Shown here: positions 8,532 through 16,293 of the stretch, piece by piece
Layout: each line of letters begins with the position of its first letter
How positions within the stretch are numbered: the stretch's first letter is position 1
Source of the DNA: Bdellovibrionia bacterium
GTDB taxonomy: Bacteria; Bdellovibrionota; Bdellovibrionia; Bdellovibrionales; JAGQZY01
Assembly (NCBI GenBank): GCA_030424715.1
Contig: JAUHWH010000005.1
Span: 124,001-188,000, forward strand
Direction of reading: 5' to 3'
Length of the DNA stretch: 64,000 nt
The notes under the pieces: model-generated
Seen by the model: the letters and a program-made list of their open reading frames with translations, nothing else
Databases searched by the model: none
What the model was told of the DNA's origin: nothing
Made by a program: the position numbers and the translations under genes

Positions 8532-9433
8532 AAATGGTAAGCCTTGTCTTTCTAATGCTGGTTCAAGTCAATTTGGAGGCCAAAGAGATCGCCATCAGTT
8601 TCGATGATGCACCTCGAAGAATCACGGGGCACTTCACCCGCCTCGGTCGAGCCCAAGCCCTGGTCAAGCAGCTGAAAGCCGCAAAGGTGGATGCGGTTTT
8701 TTACTGTAACAGCAACAGCATTAACAAAGACACGGCCCAGATTATCCAATTGTACAATGATGCTGGCTTTAAGATTGCCAATCACACTCACTCCCATCCC
8801 GACTTCAATAAGCTGAGCTTTAAAGAATACAGCGAGGATTTTTTAAAGGCTCACGCGCAACTCTCCAGTTACTCGAACCACGCCCCTCTGTTTCGGTTCC
8901 CTTATCTAAGAGAGGGCAATGAAGTTAAAAAACGCGATCAGATGCGCGAGCTGCTCAAGAAAAAGGGCTACACCAATGCCTATATCACTGTCGATTTTAA
9001 CGACTGGCACCTTGAACACCTGTTTCGAGAGTCTTTGAGTGCGAAGCAAAGTGTGGATTTACAAAAACTGAAAAAACTTTATCTCGATTTAGCCAAAGAG
9101 TCGCTAGAGCACTATGATCAACTGGCCGTAAAACACCTGGGGCGTTCTCCGAAGCACGTTTTGCTCTTGCACGAAACCGACTTGGCGGCACTGTTTATCA
9201 AGGACTTGGTCTCTGCCATGAGATCTTGGGGCTGGAAAGTGATTAGCTCTCGTGAGGCCTACACTGACGACATTGCCTCATACCAAATCCAGCGCACACT
9301 GGGCAACAATCCCGGCCGCGTCGGCGAGATCGCATTAGACGAGGGGCACCCCATGAAAGACATCTGGGCCGACAGCACCAACACCCAACGAATGACCCGT
9401 CGCTATCAATCCGAAGTCTTGGGACAAAAATAG
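8528..9433 (+). CDS. Polysaccharide deacetylase (NodB-like, CE4), exported
   Basis: The 301-residue protein has a short signal (MKMVSLVFLMLVQVNLEA) and a NodB homology domain: motif 1 ISFDDAP (catalytic Asp plus metal Asp), motif 2 HTHSHPDF (metal-binding histidines, HTHSH), motif 3 RFPYLREG, and a distal LLLHETD giving the last histidine. Such enzymes remove N- or O-acetyl groups from peptidoglycan or other polysaccharides; predatory Bdellovibrio uses enzymes of this family to mark prey wall. The protein continues about 40 residues beyond the domain with a basic tail. Translationally coupled to the SGNH lipoprotein by a 4-base overlap. A weak hairpin (ATAGAA/TTCTAT, 9430-9446) overlaps the stop. 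Confidence 0.88.
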   Translation: MKMVSLVFLMLVQVNLEAKEIAISFDDAPRRITGHFTRLGRAQALVKQLKAAKVDAVFYCNSNSINKDTAQIIQLYNDAGFKIANHTHSHPDFNKLSFKEYSEDFLKAHAQLSSYSNHAPLFRFPYLREGNEVKKRDQMRELLKKKGYTNAYITVDFNDWHLEHLFRESLSAKQSVDLQKLKKLYLDLAKESLEHYDQLAVKHLGRSPKHVLLLHETDLAALFIKDLVSAMRSWGWKVISSREAYTDDIASYQIQRTLGNNPGRVGEIALDEGHPMKDIWADSTNTQRMTRRYQSEVLGQK

Positions 9434-9603
9434 AAAGACCTTCTATTTCATCGTCCCCTCTATGGCAAAAAAAGACAGAAAGATTTTGGGTTCTATTTTA
9501 TATTTGGGACGAAACTTTCAATCAGTCAGCTTTTGGGAACGCGAGCTCCTGATCTCACTGGGTTCTTTCTATAATTTGTAGCCAGACTGTGGACGACTAA
9601 GCG

Positions 9604-9719
9604 TTTGTGGATGCGGGCTCCTGACGGCGACATGCTTTAGCTGTACAGCTAGAGCATGCCTTGGCCCCTAGCTGGGGTCGCCTGCGGCGAACGCATCACG
9701 CTCCCCAGACATCCACAAA
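9604..9719. other. Cloverleaf-like structured intergenic element
   Basis: Nested inverted repeats enclose about 116 bases: outer TTTGTGGATG (9604-9613) with CATCCACAAA (9710-9719), then GATGCG with CGCATC, then GGCGAC with GTCGCC. Inside sit two hairpins: a 28-base palindrome centred at about 9645 (arms CATGCTTTAGCTG and CAGCTAGAGCATG) and CCCC-TAGCT-GGGG at 9665-9677. This could be a structured RNA, a REP/MITE-like repeat or a recombination site. No gene boundaries support one reading over another. The same gap (9434-10022) otherwise holds only the hairpin repeats listed separately. Confidence 0.55.
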
Positions 9720-9726
9720 ACCTCAC

Positions 9727-9735
9727 TTATCCACA
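9727..9735 (+). promoter_or_regulatory. Perfect DnaA-box sequence TTATCCACA
   Basis: Exact match to the high-affinity DnaA box, 8 bases after the cloverleaf-like element. A second exact copy lies at 10866. There is no AT-rich unwinding region or dnaA/dnaN nearby, so a replication origin is unlikely; a titration site or chance are the alternatives. Confidence 0.3.
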
Positions 9736-9826
9736 GATCTGTTTGAAAATAAAAAAGAGTCTACCTGGTTGTTTCGCAACACTAAAATTCAGTCACAATC
9801 CGAGAAGCTGAGCCAACCACCAAGCT

Positions 9827-9855
9827 TGTCACCCTGAGTGAAACGAAGGGTCTGT
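9827..9855 (+). repeat. Short hairpin repeat, copy 1
   Basis: Form TGTC-ACCCT-gagtgaaacga-AGGGT-CTGT. The ACCCT/AGGGT arms pair fully. It shares the TGTC lead, central GAG...CGA and trailing CT with the four other copies within 900 bases, while the arms differ. Confidence 0.6.
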
Positions 9856-9872
9856 AACTGATTAAACGTACC

Positions 9873-9903
9873 TGTCGTCTTGAGGCGCAGCCGAAAGATC
9901 TGT
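9873..9903 (+). repeat. Short hairpin repeat, copy 2
   Basis: Form TGTCG-TCTT-gaggcgcagccga-AAGA-TCTGT, with an additional inner GGC/GCC pair. Same layout as copy 1, 18 bases downstream of it. Confidence 0.6.
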
Positions 9904-9929
9904 CGCAAAGAATGGCCAATCTTTCCTAT

Positions 9930-9957
9930 TGTCGTCCAGAGCGCAGCGATGGACCTA
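9930..9957 (+). repeat. Short hairpin repeat, copy 3
   Basis: Form TGTC-GTCC-agagcgcagcgat-GGAC-CT. The arms are GTCC/GGAC, again different from the other copies but self-complementary. Confidence 0.6.
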
Positions 9958-10022
9958 GCTTGTTAATGACAAGATGATAAAGCTGTTTTAGCCTCATCTT
10001 ATTATTTGAATGGGGAGGATAT

Positions 10023-10520
10023 ATGAAATCATTTGTGCTGTTTTCTTTAGTTTTGCTGAGCTTGCCAGCATTTTCAGAATTGAGTCCAGAACATGGAGAT
10101 TTTGCTACTTACAAAGCCACTAGGCCTTCAAGTGAGCACGAGGAAAAAAGAACTTTAGAAGAGTATGATGAAGAATCTGATCGCTTCAAACAGGTGATTT
10201 ACAAAACAAAAGATGGGGAAATTACAGTTCTCAGTGAGGGTTGGGAGACAAAGTCCTTTTTTGAATTTGTCTATGTTTCAGATCTCGAAGAAAGATGTTC
10301 AAGCCAAGGTGGTGAGATTGAAACATTAACCGTTCCTGCGGGTACTTTCAAGACCTGTAAAACTAAAAAGACAAATGGTGGAGCTATTCGTTACAAGTGG
10401 GTTGCAGAAGATGTGCCGTTTGGAATGGTCCGGTCTGAGAATTCTTCAATTTATAATCCTACTCGGAAACATATAAAAGAGCTGATCTCTTTCGGTACTG
10501 AAACCCCCGAAGAAGAGTAA
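10023..10520 (+). CDS. Secreted protein of unknown function
   Basis: 165 residues with a clear signal peptide (cleavage after AFS, residue 18). The mature protein is acidic and charged, with two cysteines (ERCSSQGG and FKTCKTKK). The C-terminal pattern LTVPAGTFKTCKTKK followed by YKWVAEDVPFGMVR is typical of periplasmic beta-barrel-like domains in which a W...VP-G-V element closes the fold (DUF3108-like); that relation is tentative. Ribosome site GGGGAGGA lies just before ATG 10023. The gene sits in an islet of hairpin repeats and has lower GC than the operons on either side, which suggests recent acquisition. Confidence 0.72.
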   Translation: MKSFVLFSLVLLSLPAFSELSPEHGDFATYKATRPSSEHEEKRTLEEYDEESDRFKQVIYKTKDGEITVLSEGWETKSFFEFVYVSDLEERCSSQGGEIETLTVPAGTFKTCKTKKTNGGAIRYKWVAEDVPFGMVRSENSSIYNPTRKHIKELISFGTETPEEE

Positions 10521-10535
10521 TCCACATATTAACCA

Positions 10536-10592
10536 ATGGCCTATAAAATAACACCTTCAGTTTTTTGATTGAAGACTGTAGTTACTGGCCAT
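10536..10592 (+). other. Nested hairpin after the secreted-protein gene
   Basis: ATGGCC (10536-10541) pairs with GGCCAT (10587-10592), and inside it CTTCA pairs with TGAAG around the loop GTTTTTTGAT. It could act as a terminator for the gene ending at 10520, but there is no T-run after the outer stem. Confidence 0.35.
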
Positions 10593-10630
10593 TCTTTCAT
10601 AAAAATTGCCTACCCATTATTTCGTGGAAA

Positions 10631-10658
10631 TAGGTACTTCGCTACGCTCAGCACGACA
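10631..10658 (-). repeat. Short hairpin repeat, copy 4
   Basis: On the minus strand: TGTC-GTGCT-gagcgtagcga-AGTAC-CTA. Arms GTGCT and AGTAC pair with one G-U. Inverted relative to copies 1-3. The rest of the gap 10521-11068 holds copy 5, one DnaA-box match and no supported gene. Confidence 0.6.
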
Positions 10659-10684
10659 GGATCGAAGTCCCAATATCTACAAAA

Positions 10685-10714
10685 GAGATCCTTCGGCTTT
10701 GCCTCAGGAAGACG
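10685..10714 (-). repeat. Short hairpin repeat, copy 5
   Basis: On the minus strand: GTCT-TCCT-gaggcaaagccga-AGGA-TCTCT, with inner GGC/GCC pairing as in copy 2. Same orientation as copy 4. Confidence 0.58.
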
Positions 10715-10865
10715 GATGTTATTTCAGATTAAAATCGTCAACTCAGACTTAGGGGCATATCTTGGAGTCGTAGCCAACCAATCCCGCAGCGTAAAAGGAT
10801 TTAGGGAATTTTGGGGTAGGTGTGGCTACCTCAACTACAGATATATGTTGAGTGGTTCCCAGTAG

Positions 10866-10874
10866 TTATCCACA
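10866..10874 (+). promoter_or_regulatory. Perfect DnaA-box sequence TTATCCACA
   Basis: Second exact match in the islet, about 1.1 kb from the first and about 195 bases before the next gene start. Function uncertain; see the first copy. Confidence 0.28.
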
Positions 10875-11068
10875 TGGCAACAAAAACAAGAAAGAGGTAT
10901 CTCCCTGGAGAACTTTTGGGCGTTGCTGTAAAATCTGCAAGAATCTCGGCTGAAATGAAAATAAGGGCTTCTCGAGGCGGCATGAACTTTGTAGTATAGT
11001 GACGTGTTTGGGCCACTGGATTTGACGATTGGGATGCCTTTTCAGTGGAAATGTCGAGAAAGGGAATA

Positions 11069-11530
11069 ATGGATCGTTTATTGTTATTTTTGGTTGTGGG
11101 ATTAATGAGCTTGCCAAGTTTTGGGACTGATATGTTTGGTAGCCTCATCGAGTTCGTTAATTACAAAAGCGCGCTCCCCTGCCAAAAACCCAAGAGCCTG
11201 AAAGAGTGCATTGCCACTCAAGGGCTCTTGGGCAAAGCTCTAGACACAGCCTCAGAGGTTGGCTTAGAAATCTCACAAGTCATTGAAGAAACAGCGGCAG
11301 CACCGCAATCTCCCTCGAAAATATACGTGCAATCAAAAACCTACGGCACCTGTCTGATAGAAACCAACAACCTTGAGCAATTGGGAGCTCTTGGTTTTTT
11401 GTGTAGCTCTCTGGGGAAAGTCGGTAACAAGATTAGTAAAGTTGATCGCGTCTTGTCTCTTACCTATGAAAATAATAAACACACCCTCTCGGACCTGACC
11501 AAAGAAAGAGCCCTTAAAGGGACTCTGTAA
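11069..11530 (+). CDS. Exported protein of unknown function
   Basis: ATG 11069 is preferred over the GTG at 11045 because AAAGGGA lies 4-10 bases upstream and it begins a signal peptide (MDRLLLFLVVGLMSLPSFG). The 153-residue product has four cysteines after the signal (ALPCQK, KECIATQ, GTCLIE, FLCSSLG), which suggests two disulfides, and mostly helical content. No family recognised. It abuts the next gene directly (stop 11528-11530, GTG 11531), so the two probably work together. Confidence 0.7.
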   Translation: MDRLLLFLVVGLMSLPSFGTDMFGSLIEFVNYKSALPCQKPKSLKECIATQGLLGKALDTASEVGLEISQVIEETAAAPQSPSKIYVQSKTYGTCLIETNNLEQLGALGFLCSSLGKVGNKISKVDRVLSLTYENNKHTLSDLTKERALKGTL

Positions 11531-12226
11531 GTGCAGCGAATCGTTCACGCTAAAACAGCTCCTGCCCTCACTGCCTTAATAGGTACTGCCATTGCCGTCA
11601 CTCCTTGGATCATTGACACTTTGTACAAAAACTTTTTTATCGCCATAGGAATCAGCCTGTTATGTGTTACCTGGGCTTGGGCCAACTTTCTAAAAAGAGA
11701 CGAACTCAAAAGCCAAGGTCTTTGGGAGCAGCAAAAAAAGGTAATGCTAGGAGCCTTGATCTGTCTCTCCGCGGGCCTGAGTCTCCTACTCTTCTACGAA
11801 GCCCAGATGCCGAAATACAGTATTGCTCTGACAAATCAATATCTCTACACCGTTCCACCGCAGCTTTCCACCAGTGAGTTACGGGCATTAGGAGCGGAGT
11901 GCAACACCTACGGCGACACCCTTTGCAGCCACGCTGTGTTTGCAAAGATCGTCAAACAAGATCCGAGGGACTATTTTTCTTTGGCAAATCTTGCGATGGC
12001 GCAATCCCATATTGGCTTCCATGAATACGCTATTAAAAACTTTGAGACTGTTCTTAAAAGCGGGTTAGCGACCTACGACATCTACAAATTCTATGGCCAC
12101 TCCCTTTTAGCGACAAAAAATAAAAAGCGAGCGATTAAAGCTTATCAATTCTCCCTGAAGAAAAATCCAAACCAACAGCAATTGAGACAAAAAGTAAAAA
12201 GTCTCTCTGGCGGACAAGCGCTGTAG
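11531..12226 (+). CDS. Inner-membrane TPR protein
   Basis: A GTG start at 11531 follows the previous stop without gap, with AAAGGGA 9 bases upstream. The 231-residue product has three hydrophobic segments (about residues 9-24, 31-49 and 71-88) and then a soluble part with two to three TPR-like helix pairs (YFSLANLAMAQSHIGFHEYAIKNFETVL and YKFYGHSLLATKNKKRAIKAYQFSLKKNP). TPR domains hold protein partners; the paired secreted Cys-rich protein is an obvious candidate. Specific role unknown. Confidence 0.72.
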   Translation: MQRIVHAKTAPALTALIGTAIAVTPWIIDTLYKNFFIAIGISLLCVTWAWANFLKRDELKSQGLWEQQKKVMLGALICLSAGLSLLLFYEAQMPKYSIALTNQYLYTVPPQLSTSELRALGAECNTYGDTLCSHAVFAKIVKQDPRDYFSLANLAMAQSHIGFHEYAIKNFETVLKSGLATYDIYKFYGHSLLATKNKKRAIKAYQFSLKKNPNQQQLRQKVKSLSGGQAL

Positions 12227-12295
12227 TAACAACGGGCTCAATAGAAGAGTTCCGATTGTTAGAAGGCATGAGGTTCAAATCCATACGCAAAAAAA

Positions 12296-12317
12296 AGCCA
12301 GGTGGTTAGACCTGGCT
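12296..12317 (-). terminator. Rho-independent terminator of recA
   Basis: Stem AGCCAGGT/ACCTGGCT with a six-base loop, followed on the minus strand by eight T residues. It lies 27 bases after the recA stop. Confidence 0.9.
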
Positions 12318-12343
12318 TGAGTGCTCGCAATAGGAATTCCGCC

Positions 12344-13486
12344 TTAGTGTGCGCGCGGAGCCTTTTTTGCTGAAGCTTTTTTAGAAGTGGTTTTGGTCTC
12401 CGAGGGTGCCGCTTTCGCACTGGCCGCCTTGCCTGTCGCCTCTTTATCTTCGGCGGCTTGAACGGCCGGCTTGGCATCACCAAAAATTAAGCCTTTTGCC
12501 TCGCAGACTTTTCGACGGATCTCCTCAGTGATCTTTGGATTCTCTTGAAGGAACTTTTTCGAATTGTCACGACCCTGTCCAAGGCGTTCGCCATTGTAAC
12601 TGAACCAGGCGCCAGACTTATCAACGATTTCATGTTTAACACCCAGATCGAGAACATCGCCTTCACGAGAAATCCCCTGTCCGTACATAATATCAAACTC
12701 AACTCGCGCAAATGGAGGTGCCATTTTGTTTTTCACCACTTTCACCGCAGTACGGTTCCCCACGACTTCATCACCCGACTTGATCGCGCCAATACGACGA
12801 ACATCAAGACGAACCGAAGAGTAAAACTTAAGAGCATTACCACCGGTTGTTGTTTCTGGGTTTCCAAACATCACACCAATTTTCATACGAATTTGGTTAA
12901 TAAAAATAACAGTGGTTTTACTACGGCTGATGGCTCCTGTAAGTTTACGTAGGGCTTGAGACATCAAGCGCGCTTGTAACCCCATATGGGAATCACCCAT
13001 GTCGCCTTCGATCTCAGCACGTGGCGTAAGGGCTGCCACCGAATCGATAACCAAGATATCGAGGGCGCCGGTACGAACCAGTGTTTCCGTGATCTCCAAA
13101 GCTTGTTCACCGGTGTCGGGTTGAGAGATCAAAAGATCTTCTGTTTTAACACCCAGGTTACGAGCATAGTTAACATCCAAAGCATGTTCCGCATCAACAA
13201 AAGCCGCTGTGCCACCCGCTTTTTGTGCTTCAGCAATCGCTGTTAACGCCAAAGTGGTTTTACCTGAACTCTCTGGCCCATAGATCTCAACGATACGGCC
13301 ACGCGGGTATCCTCCGATGCCCAATCCGATATCAAGGCTAAGTGCTCCTGCAGAAATCACCGGAATATCACCGTAAAGACTTTGCGTCTCACCCAACCGC
13401 ATGATCGAACCTTTACCAAATTGTTTTTCAATGGCAGAGACCGCTAGATCAATGGCTTTTCCTTTATCACTCTTTGTTGTTTCCAT
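12344..13486 (-). CDS. recA: Recombinase RecA
   Basis: RecA forms the nucleoprotein filament for homologous recombination and SOS signalling. The 380-residue protein has Walker [10 protein letters not shown] (residues 70-78), [15 protein letters not shown], Walker B with [10 protein letters not shown], the L1 loop [44 protein letters not shown] (L2) and the C-terminal domain. It is longer than the usual 345-355 because of an Ala/Lys-rich tail (about residues 335-380), which is much more basic than the acidic tail of E. coli RecA. Last gene of pgpA-cinA-recA. In the 36 bases upstream I see no TTACNNNGTAA element (the LexA box reported for Bdellovibrio) and no GAAC-N4-GTTC box. Confidence 0.98.
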   Translation of the reverse strand: METTKSDKGKAIDLAVSAIEKQFGKGSIMRLGETQSLYGDIPVISAGALSLDIGLGIGGYPRGRIVEIYGPESSGKTTLALTAIAEAQKAGGTAAFVDAEHALDVNYARNLGVKTEDLLISQPDTGEQALEITETLVRTGALDILVIDSVAALTPRAEIEGDMGDSHMGLQARLMSQALRKLTGAISRSKTTVIFINQIRMKIGVMFGNPETTTGGNALKFYSSVRLDVRRIGAIKSGDEVVGNRTAVKVVKNKMAPPFARVEFDIMYGQGISREGDVLDLGVKHEIVDKSGAWFSYNGERLGQGRDNSKKFLQENPKITEEIRRKVCEAKGLIFGDAKPAVQAAEDKEATGKAASAKAAPSETKTTSKKASAKKAPRAH

Positions 13487-13522
13487 ATAAGAACCCCCGT
13501 GTTCGTTCTTTTAGTTAAATGT

Positions 13523-14017
13523 TTATGACAGCTCACCAGATAGCACAGCGCTCAAAGTATCAATGGCAAACTTTGCCGATGACTGTTGCACCTGAGTACG
13601 GCTACCCGAAAAGGACTCTTGTGTGGTCCATTCAAAACCAGGGCCAACAATGGCAAAGCAAACGGTGCCTACTGGCTTGGTATCTGTTCCACCAGACGGA
13701 CCCGCTATTCCGGTAATGCTCACAGTCCAAGAGGTCTCGGTCAAGGTTTTCACACCTCTGGCCATATGCAACGCTACTGGTCGGCTGACAGCCCCCATTG
13801 TACTCAAAACCGAGGCGGGCACGCCCAACAGATCCCGTTTCATTTTATTGCTATAAGTCACAACCGAACCCATAAAAACGTCAGAAACGCCGGGCAGGCT
13901 CGTCACCTGGGACGACAAAAGCCCCCCTGTGCAACTTTCTGCAAAGGCCAGAGTCTCGCGGCGCTCCCTCAACTGAAAGAGTACCTCATTAAGCCGTTCA
14001 TTGGTTGTTTCTTGCAC
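13523..14017 (-). CDS. cinA: CinA C-terminal domain protein (nicotinamide-nucleotide amidase, PncC type)
   Basis: The 164-residue protein is the stand-alone CinA C-terminal domain: AESCTGGLLSSQVTSLPGVSDVF (residues 26-48), GSVVTYSNKMK with the catalytic lysine, and SITGIAGPSGGTDTKPVGTV. Such enzymes deamidate nicotinamide mononucleotide in NAD recycling. The MoaB-like N-terminal domain of full CinA is absent, as in PncC/YgaD. As in many bacteria it directly precedes recA (36-base gap), and it starts 14 bases after pgpA. Confidence 0.93.
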   Translation of the reverse strand: MQETTNERLNEVLFQLRERRETLAFAESCTGGLLSSQVTSLPGVSDVFMGSVVTYSNKMKRDLLGVPASVLSTMGAVSRPVALHMARGVKTLTETSWTVSITGIAGPSGGTDTKPVGTVCFAIVGPGFEWTTQESFSGSRTQVQQSSAKFAIDTLSAVLSGELS

Positions 14018-14031
14018 AAAGCCACCTTACT

Positions 14032-14508
14032 CTAAAATTGCGCCCAATCTGGCAGAAAGCCCATCGACAGTCCCGTTTGTAAAACAGCCATGGCCATGAA
14101 GCCAGCGGCCACATCATCCACCATCGTGCCAAAGGCCCCCGGAACCTGTCGATCCATCCACCCGATGGGAAAGGGTTTCCAAATATCAAACAAACGGAAC
14201 AAAAGAAACGCCATAAATGAGCCAACGATCGTGGGGCCATCAATAACGGTGAGCGCAATCCACATCCCCACCACCTCGTCGACCACCACCTCTTTGGGAT
14301 CATGGCGCTGATAGAACCGTTCGTAAAAATGGGTGGCCAGACAGCCCAAAAAAAAGGCAATGAAAATGCTTATCCACTGAATTGTAGAATCAGTAGGCAT
14401 AAACGCCAGCCAAGCCGCCAAAGCCAATAGAGAGCCCCACGTACCGGGTGCCTTCGGAAGGTTCCCAACGCCTAGAGTCGCCACGATCATCGCCAAGTTT
14501 TTTACCAT
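14032..14508 (-). CDS. pgpA: Phosphatidylglycerophosphatase A
   Basis: PgpA dephosphorylates phosphatidylglycerophosphate to phosphatidylglycerol in the inner membrane. The 158-residue protein has the conserved LPKAPGTWGSLLAL near the N-terminus, the acidic motif DPKEVVVDEVVGMWIAL, and FRLFDIWKPFPIGWMDRQVPGAFGTMVDDVAAG with several hydrophobic segments. Length matches the family (about 160). First gene of the pgpA-cinA-recA unit, divergent from pilT across 182 bases. Confidence 0.95.
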   Translation of the reverse strand: MVKNLAMIVATLGVGNLPKAPGTWGSLLALAAWLAFMPTDSTIQWISIFIAFFLGCLATHFYERFYQRHDPKEVVVDEVVGMWIALTVIDGPTIVGSFMAFLLFRLFDIWKPFPIGWMDRQVPGAFGTMVDDVAAGFMAMAVLQTGLSMGFLPDWAQF

Positions 14509-14690
14509 AACTCGTTGTCAGCTGGCCCTTCAGAAATGTCAACGGATCGCGATCGCAACACCGAAAACTCTTCGCCCCTCCCTCGCAAAATCCCCCTCTG
14601 TTACCGTGCGCTTTAACAGCCAGTGACTTCTTTTTGATACCCCCATCTTTTTCCTGCAAAAACAGGGAAGTTCTCGATAGAATCCAGAGC

Positions 14691-15860
14691 ATGGCTTCTC
14701 TTGATGAAATTTTAAAACTTGCGGCCGAACGCAAAGCCAGTGATGTTCACTTAAAAGCGGGAGTTGTTCCGGTTGTCCGTCGGCACGGCCGCATGCTCCC
14801 CCTTTCTAAGCAGTGGAAACCTATGACCTCGGCACAGCTGTTTGGCTTTGCCGAACAACTTCTGAAGACCGAGGCGGAGCGCACCAAATTTGACCATTTC
14901 AAAGAGGTGGACTTAGGCTACGGGGTCAAAGGGGTGGGACGATTTCGGGTGAATGTCTTTTTACAACGAGGCTCCATTCGTATTGTGGCGCGGGTGATCT
15001 CAGATGAAGTGCCCGAGCTCGATCAACTCGGCCTGCCACCCATTGTTGAAAAGATAGCGAACCGTGAGCGTGGGCTGATTCTCGTCACCGGCGTCACAGG
15101 GTCTGGAAAATCCACCACCCTTGCGGCCATGATCAATCATATCAATCAAACCAAAAACAAACACATTATCACTATCGAAGACCCCATTGAGTTTTTAATC
15201 AGAGACCGCCGCAGCCTGATCTCACAACGAGAACTGGGACTGGACACCACAAATTTTTCGGCCGCCTTACGGGCCGCCTTACGACAAGATCCCGATGTGA
15301 TTTTTATTGGCGAAATGCGCGACCGAGAAACTGTTGAGACCGCTCTTATCGCCGCGGCGACTGGCCACTTGGTGCTCTCCACCCTCCACACCTTCGATGC
15401 CCAAGAAACTGTGAATCGAATTCTGTCCACCTTCGACAGTCATCAACAAGACCAAGTTCGGCGTCAACTGGCATCGACTTTACAAGCTGTCATCAGTCAA
15501 CGCCTAGCCCCTCGTAAAGATAGAAAAGGGGTGATCCCCGCTGTGGAAGTCATGGTCAACAATGCGCGGATCCGAGAAATGATCGAAACTCCCGAGAAGA
15601 CAAAACATATTGCCGACGCCATTGAAACCAGCGCCAAAGCCACCGGAATGCAGTCCTTTGATCAAAGCCTTTTGCAACTTATCAAAAAGGACACCATCCG
15701 GTTAAAAGACGCCCTCAAACTCTGTAATCATCCCGACGATTTTTACCTTAGATACAGTGGAATTGCCCCCACCCAGTCCGACACGAAAGTGGGCAAGCCT
15801 AAGACAACCGAGGACTTGCCATCCTTCCCTAGTTTTGATTTAGAAGAGGATGATGACTAA
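14691..15860 (+). CDS. pilT: Type IV pilus retraction ATPase PilT
   Basis: PilT is the hexameric ATPase that depolymerises type IV pili, needed for twitching and, in predators, prey entry. ATG 14691 is chosen because the product then begins with the family N-terminus MASLDEILKLAAERKASDVHLKAG; the frame also runs back to a TTG at 14634. In the 389 residues I see Walker A GVTGSGKST (134-142), the Asp box TIEDPIEF, Walker B DPDVIFIGEMRD, and the His box STLHTFDA. The C-terminus ends in an unusual acidic FDLEEDDD. PilU is the alternative. The last 11 bases overlap recX. Confidence 0.93.
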   Translation: MASLDEILKLAAERKASDVHLKAGVVPVVRRHGRMLPLSKQWKPMTSAQLFGFAEQLLKTEAERTKFDHFKEVDLGYGVKGVGRFRVNVFLQRGSIRIVARVISDEVPELDQLGLPPIVEKIANRERGLILVTGVTGSGKSTTLAAMINHINQTKNKHIITIEDPIEFLIRDRRSLISQRELGLDTTNFSAALRAALRQDPDVIFIGEMRDRETVETALIAAATGHLVLSTLHTFDAQETVNRILSTFDSHQQDQVRRQLASTLQAVISQRLAPRKDRKGVIPAVEVMVNNARIREMIETPEKTKHIADAIETSAKATGMQSFDQSLLQLIKKDTIRLKDALKLCNHPDDFYLRYSGIAPTQSDTKVGKPKTTEDLPSFPSFDLEEDDD

Positions 15861-16293
15861 TAAAGCCCCCAAAACTGCTCTGGCAAAAGCCATGGACTAC
15901 TTGGCCCGTCGCGACCACTCTGAAAAAGAACTTATTGAGAAGTTGAGTGCTCGCTACCCCGAAGAAGAGATTACCGCTGCTCTCACTACGGTGAAAGCCC
16001 GTGGATGGCTGCCACCTGCCGAGGAGTTGGCTGAAAAGGTCGCCCTCTCACTGCACAAGAAAAACAAAGGCCATCTTTATATCCAAAACTTTTTACAAAA
16101 AAAGGGGCTACCCGAGACTCCTAAAGAGCCTGAGATCGAATACGAAAAAGCCCTGGCCCTGATTGCGTCAAATGCGAAAGACCCCCACGATCGCAAGCGA
16201 CTTGTCTCGTTGCTTAAAAACCGGGGATTTGATACAGAAACCATATCGAGGGTGATCCATGAAATACGTCGAAATACGCCAAGCCTTTACTGA
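15850..16293 (+). CDS. recX: RecX family regulator of RecA
   Basis: RecX binds and limits RecA filaments. The 147-residue protein has the family N-terminal repeat AMDYLARRDHSEKELIEKLSARYPEEEI and further three-helix repeats, ending with LLKNRGFDTETISRVIHEI. Starts are ATG 15850 or 15853, both inside the last codons of pilT, with GAGG just upstream. In many genomes recX follows recA; here it is separated from recA but precedes alaS, a pairing also common in bacteria. Its last 35 bases overlap alaS. Confidence 0.87.
   Translation: MMTNKAPKTALAKAMDYLARRDHSEKELIEKLSARYPEEEITAALTTVKARGWLPPAEELAEKVALSLHKKNKGHLYIQNFLQKKGLPETPKEPEIEYEKALALIASNAKDPHDRKRLVSLLKNRGFDTETISRVIHEIRRNTPSLY

Noticed and set aside
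10569-10865. 98-codon plus-strand frame
   Set aside because: It contains two copies of the hairpin repeat and a nested stem, lacks a ribosome site and shows no protein-like pattern.
9434-11068. Replication origin from DnaA-box matches
   Set aside because: No dnaA, dnaN or gidA nearby and no AT-rich unwinding region; only two boxes.
13487-13522. LexA box in front of recA
   Set aside because: Neither TTACNNNGTAA, CTGT-N8-ACAG nor GAAC-N4-GTTC fits; GAACACGGGGGTTC has a spacer of six.
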